Shown here piece after piece: positions 60,232 to 64,000 of a DNA stretch of 64,000 bases. Position numbers and translations under genes: made by a program. Below the pieces are notes generated by a model. The model did not search any database and had not been told where the DNA came from. It worked only from the letters and a program-made list of their open reading frames with translations. Each line of letters begins with the position of its first letter. Within the stretch, counting starts at the first letter, position 1. The DNA comes from Collinsella aerofaciens (GTDB lineage: Bacteria > Actinomycetota > Coriobacteriia > Coriobacteriales > Coriobacteriaceae): NCBI RefSeq assembly GCF_028209395.1, contig NZ_JAQLDQ010000002.1, positions 1 to 64,000 on the forward strand, read 5' to 3'.

Positions 60232-62132
60232 TTGAGTGTCGGGGCGTTTCCTTTAGCTATGACGGTGCCGTACCGGCGCTCGACGGCGTCGATCTGAATA
60301 TCGAGGACGGCGAGTTTTTCTGCATCCTCGGTGGTAATGGGTCGGGCAAGTCGACGTTTGCCAAGCATCTGAATGCACTGCTGCAGCCCGACGCGGGCAC
60401 GGTACGCATCAACGGCATGGATGCGTCCGACCCCGAGCTGGTCTACGACATTCGTTCGACCGCGGGCATGGTGTTCCAGAATCCCGATGATCAGCTGGTG
60501 GCAACGCTTGTCGAAGATGACGTTGCGTTCGGTCCCGAAAACCTTGGCGTGCCATCGGCGCAAATTGCGCAGCGCGTACGCGAGGCGCTGAAGGGCGTGG
60601 GCCTGGTGGGCTTTGAGCACCACGAGACCCATGCACTCTCGGGTGGTCAAAAGCAACGCGTGGCGCTTGCCGGCGTGCTCGCCATGGAGCCGCGCGTTCT
60701 CATTTTGGATGAGGCCTCCTCGATGCTCGATCCGCGCGGGCGCAAGGGCCTTATGAAGGCCTGTCACGCGCTGCACGAACGCGGCATGACCATCGTGATG
60801 ATTACGCACTTTATGGAAGAGGCCGCTGAGGCCGATCGCGTTGCTGTCTTCCAAGCGGGCCGCGTTGCCATGTTGGGCACGCCCGAGGAGATCTTGACGC
60901 AGGCGGACGAACTCGCGCAGCTCAACCTTGATATGCCGGAGTCGTGCCGTTTGGGCATGGCGCTTCGTGCGAAGGGCGTGCCCGTTTGCGCGCAGGTGCG
61001 TGAGGCGGATATGGTCGCCGAGATTGCGCAGGCTTATGCCGAGCGAAGTAGGGCAGGCATCGCGGGGCAGTCTTCCGTATCCCAGTCGGAAATCGCTGAC
61101 GGCACTGTTCCGGTAGGCAACGAGGGCAACGCGTCGGAGCCCGTCATCGAGCTATCCCATGTTTCGTACAGTTATTCGCTCAGTCCGCGCGAGCGCCGCC
61201 GCTGGCATAAGCGCTCGGTCACTGCGGGCAAATCGAACAAACAGACCCTCTGGGGCAACGACCCTAGCAGCCCGTGGGCGCTGCGCGATGTATCGCTGAC
61301 GGTGCGTCGCGGCGAGTTCCTGGGCTTAGCAGGTCATACCGGTTCGGGTAAGTCGACGCTGGTCCAGCATCTCAACGGTTTGATTCGCCCCCAGGAGGGA
61401 TTCGTTCGCGCGCTGGGGCTCGACCTGGCAAACAAGAAAGATGCCGCTGCGGTTAAGGCCAAGGTCGGCGTGGTGTTTCAATATCCCGAGCGTCAGCTGT
61501 TTGCCGAAACCGTGACGCAGGACGTGGCGTTTGGCCCGCACAACCTTGGCTTGCCGCAAGATGAAGTCGACCGTCGCGTCGAGTCGTCGCTCTCGCGCGT
61601 GGGCCTCGACCTTTCCACGGTCGGCGACAAGAGTCCCTTTGAGCTTTCGGGCGGTCAGCAACGGCGTGTGGCATTCGCCGGTGTGCTCGCCATGGAGCCC
61701 GAAGTCCTGGTGCTCGATGAACCCATGGCGGGGCTCGATCCGGCTGCGCGCAGGGATTTCCTTGAGCTTATCGATCGACTTCACCGCGATGGCCTGACCG
61801 TTGTCATGGTTTCGCATAGTATGGATGACCTGGCCAACTGCTGCGACCGCATCGTCGTGATGAACGAAGGTGCGGTGTTTGCCGAGGGAACCCCCGCGCA
61901 GGTGTTTGCACATGCCGATGAGCTCAAGTCGATCGGCTTGGGCGTTCCCGCCGCCCAGCGCATGGCGTTGGCGCTCGCGGAGGCGGGCGTGCCGCTGCGT
62001 TGCAGCGGGCTCTATACGGTTGAGTCGCTGGCCGACGAGCTGGCAGATTTGCTGATCGGTCGCTCAGACGGTCCTTCTAACGTCGCGGACATTGCTAAAT
62101 CCAAGACGGTCGCGCGAGAGGAGGGCTGCTAA
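60228..62132 (+). CDS. Fused ECF transporter double ATPase (EcfA-EcfA')
   Basis: 634 residues with two full ABC ATPase domains in one chain. Domain 1 (1-250): Walker A GGNGSGKST (Lys41), Q-loop FQNPDDQLVATLVEDDVAFGPENLG, signature LSGGQKQRVALAG, VLILDEASSMLDP. A linker of about 80 residues follows, then domain 2 (about 305-600): GHTGSGKST (Lys375), FQYPERQLFAETVTQDVAFGPHNLG, LSGGQQRRVAFAG, VLVLDEPMAGLDP. In most bacteria these are two genes. The ATG overlaps the ribU stop, and the stop overlaps the ecfT start (TAATG). Confidence 0.95.
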   Translation: MIECRGVSFSYDGAVPALDGVDLNIEDGEFFCILGGNGSGKSTFAKHLNALLQPDAGTVRINGMDASDPELVYDIRSTAGMVFQNPDDQLVATLVEDDVAFGPENLGVPSAQIAQRVREALKGVGLVGFEHHETHALSGGQKQRVALAGVLAMEPRVLILDEASSMLDPRGRKGLMKACHALHERGMTIVMITHFMEEAAEADRVAVFQAGRVAMLGTPEEILTQADELAQLNLDMPESCRLGMALRAKGVPVCAQVREADMVAEIAQAYAERSRAGIAGQSSVSQSEIADGTVPVGNEGNASEPVIELSHVSYSYSLSPRERRRWHKRSVTAGKSNKQTLWGNDPSSPWALRDVSLTVRRGEFLGLAGHTGSGKSTLVQHLNGLIRPQEGFVRALGLDLANKKDAAAVKAKVGVVFQYPERQLFAETVTQDVAFGPHNLGLPQDEVDRRVESSLSRVGLDLSTVGDKSPFELSGGQQRRVAFAGVLAMEPEVLVLDEPMAGLDPAARRDFLELIDRLHRDGLTVVMVSHSMDDLANCCDRIVVMNEGAVFAEGTPAQVFAHADELKSIGLGVPAAQRMALALAEAGVPLRCSGLYTVESLADELADLLIGRSDGPSNVADIAKSKTVAREEGC

Positions 62133-62932
62133 TGGAGGCGTTTTCGTTTGGCAGCTACTATCCGAGCGATAGTGCGATCCATCGCCTGGATCCGCGCACC
62201 AAGCTGCTCCTGGGCTTTGTGTTTTTAATCACGACGCTGACCGTCGGCGGCTTCCGCGGACTGGCTCCTGTCGCAATTTTCGTCGTGCTGATCTATGCCG
62301 TGTCCCGGGTGCCGGCTCGTCGCGTTCTGTCGTCGATGGCGCCGCTGCTGGCAATCGTCGTCGTGGTCGCGGTGCTCAACTTGTTTACCGATCAGAGTGG
62401 GCGCATCCTGTGGCAGCTCGGCTTTCTGCAGATAAGCGAGGGCTCACTGCGTTCTGCCGCCTTTATGGCGTGTCGCCTGACCCTGATGATGGCCGGCATG
62501 AGCGCCATTACGCTCACCACGCCTACGCTCGACCTCACCGCGGGCTTTGAGCGTCTGCTCGCACCGTTTGCGCGCGTGGGGCTCCCTGCGCATGAGCTCG
62601 GCATGATCATGGGCATCGCGTTGCGCTTTATGCCGCAGTTTGCCACCGAGATGAAGCAGACGGCGGACGCGCAGGCAAGCCGCGGTGCACGCGTAACGGG
62701 TGGCCCGCTCGGCGGCGTGCGTATGCTCGGCAGTGTGGCGATTCCACTGTTCACGGGCGTGTTCCGTCATGCCGAGACGTTGTCTGCCGCCATGGATGCA
62801 CGCTGCTATCACGGCGAGCAGGGCCGCACGCGTCTGCATGCGCTTGCATTTCGCCGCGGGGATGCGCTGGCTGCGGTTGTGACGATGCTGCTGTTTGCGT
62901 GTGTCATCGTCGTCAACCTTCAACTTGTTTAG
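62132..62932 (+). CDS. ecfT: ECF transporter T-component
   Basis: 266 residues with about five membrane helices. The EcfT/CbiQ family transmembrane coupling protein: SGYYPSDSAIHRLDPRTKLL-like start, and the two conserved A-R-G motifs in the cytoplasmic coupling helices (ADAQASRGAR and AAMDARCYHGE). It links the ATPase chain to RibU. GAGAGGAGGGCTGCTA precedes the ATG. It closes the riboswitch-controlled operon. Confidence 0.95.
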   Translation: MEAFSFGSYYPSDSAIHRLDPRTKLLLGFVFLITTLTVGGFRGLAPVAIFVVLIYAVSRVPARRVLSSMAPLLAIVVVVAVLNLFTDQSGRILWQLGFLQISEGSLRSAAFMACRLTLMMAGMSAITLTTPTLDLTAGFERLLAPFARVGLPAHELGMIMGIALRFMPQFATEMKQTADAQASRGARVTGGPLGGVRMLGSVAIPLFTGVFRHAETLSAAMDARCYHGEQGRTRLHALAFRRGDALAAVVTMLLFACVIVVNLQLV

Positions 62933-62962
62933 GCGCGATTCGAGCGCAAGAAAGGGGTCCCT

Positions 62963-63409
62963 ATGACCGACAACGACCGCACGGCTCAGCTTGAGCGCGC
63001 CTGTTCGTATCTCAGGCGCATTCCGGCGTGGTATCTGGCCACGACCGATGTGACCGACGGGCATCAGCCTCGCGTGAGGCCGTTTTCGTTTGCCATGGTC
63101 GATGACGGTAAGCTGTGGTTTTGCACGTCGCGCGACAAGGATGTGTGGGCGGAGCTGAGTGCGAATCCCAAGTTTGAGCTCTCGGGCTGGAAGCCGGGGG
63201 AATGTTGGATCGTGTTGACCGGCGAGGCCGCACTTGAGGACGACGCGGTTGCGAGCGACAAGGTGCGTCAAGCGGGTTTTAAGCACATGGTGGGCATCGG
63301 CGAGGAACACGAGAGTGCCAACGACGGCCGCCTTGCTTTCTTTTCGGTCCGCAACATTGCCGCGCGCTTCTGTGATATCGACGGCAGCGAGGAGCGCCTG
63401 GAGCTCTAG
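62963..63409 (+). CDS. Pyridoxamine 5'-phosphate oxidase-fold flavoprotein 1
   Basis: 148 residues, with GAAAGGGGTCCCT before the ATG. A split-barrel FMN-binding fold (IPAWYLATTD, QPRVRPFSFAMVDDGKLWFCTS, KDVWAEL). The family includes pyridoxamine phosphate oxidases and F420/FMN-dependent reductases. The position 30 bp after ecfT suggests a flavin user placed in the riboflavin uptake operon. The substrate is unknown. It is a paralogue of the next gene. Confidence 0.88.
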   Translation: MTDNDRTAQLERACSYLRRIPAWYLATTDVTDGHQPRVRPFSFAMVDDGKLWFCTSRDKDVWAELSANPKFELSGWKPGECWIVLTGEAALEDDAVASDKVRQAGFKHMVGIGEEHESANDGRLAFFSVRNIAARFCDIDGSEERLEL

Positions 63410-63460
63410 AGCGTCTCAAATTAACTACCCGTTCCGAATTAGCTAGCGCCAGGAGGACAC

Positions 63461-63871
63461 ATGGACGGATTGAATACGGTGTTGGAGTATCTGACGTCGG
63501 TGCCGGCATGGTATTTGGCGACGAGCGTTGACGGACAGCCTCATGTGCGTCCGTTTTCGTTTGCGCAGATCCAGGATGGCAAGCTGTGGTTTGTAACAGC
63601 GCGCACCAAAGATGTGTGGCAAGAGCTGCTGCAAAACCAGCGCTTTGAGGCCACGAGTTGGTGGCCGGGCCATGGCTGGCTCATCTTGCGCGGGCGTGCC
63701 GGCTTGGATGACCGGGCTTTAGGCGAAATGCGCGAAGCTGGGTGGAAGCATCTAGAGCGCCTGGGCGAGCACTATGAGGGGCCTAACGACCCCACGCTCG
63801 TCTTCTTTAGCGTCGAGGATCCCGAGGCTTTTATCTGCAATCACGACGAATGGGTGCCGGTCGAGCTCTAG
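63461..63871 (+). CDS. Pyridoxamine 5'-phosphate oxidase-fold flavoprotein 2
   Basis: 136 residues, with CCAGGAGGACAC before the ATG. Same fold and motif order as the gene before it (VPAWYLATSVDGQPHVRPFSFAQIQDGKLWFVTARTKDVWQELL), clearly a tandem duplication that has since diverged. It could form a homo- or hetero-dimer with its neighbour. A long hairpin follows at 63910-63961. Confidence 0.88.
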   Translation: MDGLNTVLEYLTSVPAWYLATSVDGQPHVRPFSFAQIQDGKLWFVTARTKDVWQELLQNQRFEATSWWPGHGWLILRGRAGLDDRALGEMREAGWKHLERLGEHYEGPNDPTLVFFSVEDPEAFICNHDEWVPVEL

Positions 63872-63909
63872 CCAGCTGGCTCATCCTAACAACTTGGTTT
63901 TCGCATGGG

Positions 63910-63961
63910 CGGGCCCCGTATTGCCCGGCGCCGTTAGGAGCGCCGGTCAATACGGGGCCCG
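63910..63961. terminator. Long GC hairpin after the flavoprotein pair
   Basis: CGGGCCCCGTATTG and CAATACGGGGCCCG are perfect 14-bp arms, and the inside GGCGCC...GGCGCC-like (CGGCGCC/GCGCCGG) adds a second stem. TCCATTTG follows. It is a probable terminator for the riboflavin operon and fills most of the end of the window. Confidence 0.8.
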
Positions 63962-64000
63962 CTCCATTTGTCAATTCCTTCAAGCGAATGTGTCGGGAAT

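Overview
The window is high-GC bacterial chromosome with tightly packed genes on both strands. It has no rRNA, tRNA, phage or complete insertion sequence that I can see. The gene content suggests an anaerobic gut actinobacterium of the class Coriobacteriia, most like Collinsella. The pointers are a group III (actinobacterial) phosphofructokinase, a giant 2-hydroxyacyl-CoA dehydratase/activase fusion, an alkaline-shock (Asp23) cluster in a high-GC genome, a stand-alone ECF riboflavin importer, and housekeeping genes such as dxs, coaX, lgt, groESL and a YebC gene. The taxon is an inference from gene families; no marker rRNA is present.

Layout. 0.3-10.7 kb: an XRE-family membrane regulator, phosphofructokinase, a C45-type Ntn hydrolase, an M18 aminopeptidase, a RelB-like/PIN toxin-antitoxin pair, a D-2-hydroxyacid dehydrogenase, a SEC-C methionine aminopeptidase, a radical SAM protein and an alpha/beta hydrolase. 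10.9-16.9 kb: a signalling protein (degenerate GGDEF, receiver, HD-GYP) with an Hpt partner, then a DUF2975/YozG-type regulatory pair and a three-gene ABC exporter whose promoters share an operator-like sequence. 17-21.3 kb: a polar amino-acid ABC importer operon ending in a class-I glutamine-amidotransferase-like hydrolase. 21.7-31.2 kb: dxs, an HD hydrolase with a CmpB-like membrane protein, amtB with a PII gene, a TetR/MFS efflux pair, a HAD phosphatase and a second TetR. 31.2-37.3 kb: the 1592-residue dehydratase/activase and a 3-hydroxyacyl-CoA dehydrogenase. 38-44.4 kb: a DUF389 protein, an OPT transporter, coaX, a dCMP-deaminase-like protein, a NifU-domain protein and lgt. 44.5-55.6 kb: a DUF6020-like membrane protein, YebC, the amaP/DUF2273/asp23 cluster, YitT, a zinc-ribbon membrane protein and two metal-dependent amidohydrolases. 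56-64 kb: groES-groEL, a NYN-domain protein, and an FMN riboswitch controlling ribU, a fused ECF double ATPase and ecfT, followed by two flavin-reductase-fold genes.

The most unusual feature is the intergenic DNA. Almost every longer gap carries a strong inverted repeat. Several fall into dispersed families: AGTTGCGGTGAtATAG (3 copies), CCTGCCAAAAagGGGACAGG-like (4 copies) and CGGAAGTATGCGGCAAAATC (1 full and 1 decayed copy). Many otherwise unrelated palindromes share a GGGAC[A/G]GG core. There is also a three-unit hairpin array with an 80-bp period, a 217-bp composite palindrome with 37-bp perfect arms in front of groES, and a 21-bp inverted repeat that covers the ribosome-binding site and start codon of a HAD phosphatase gene. 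No transposase that could mobilise these elements lies in the window.
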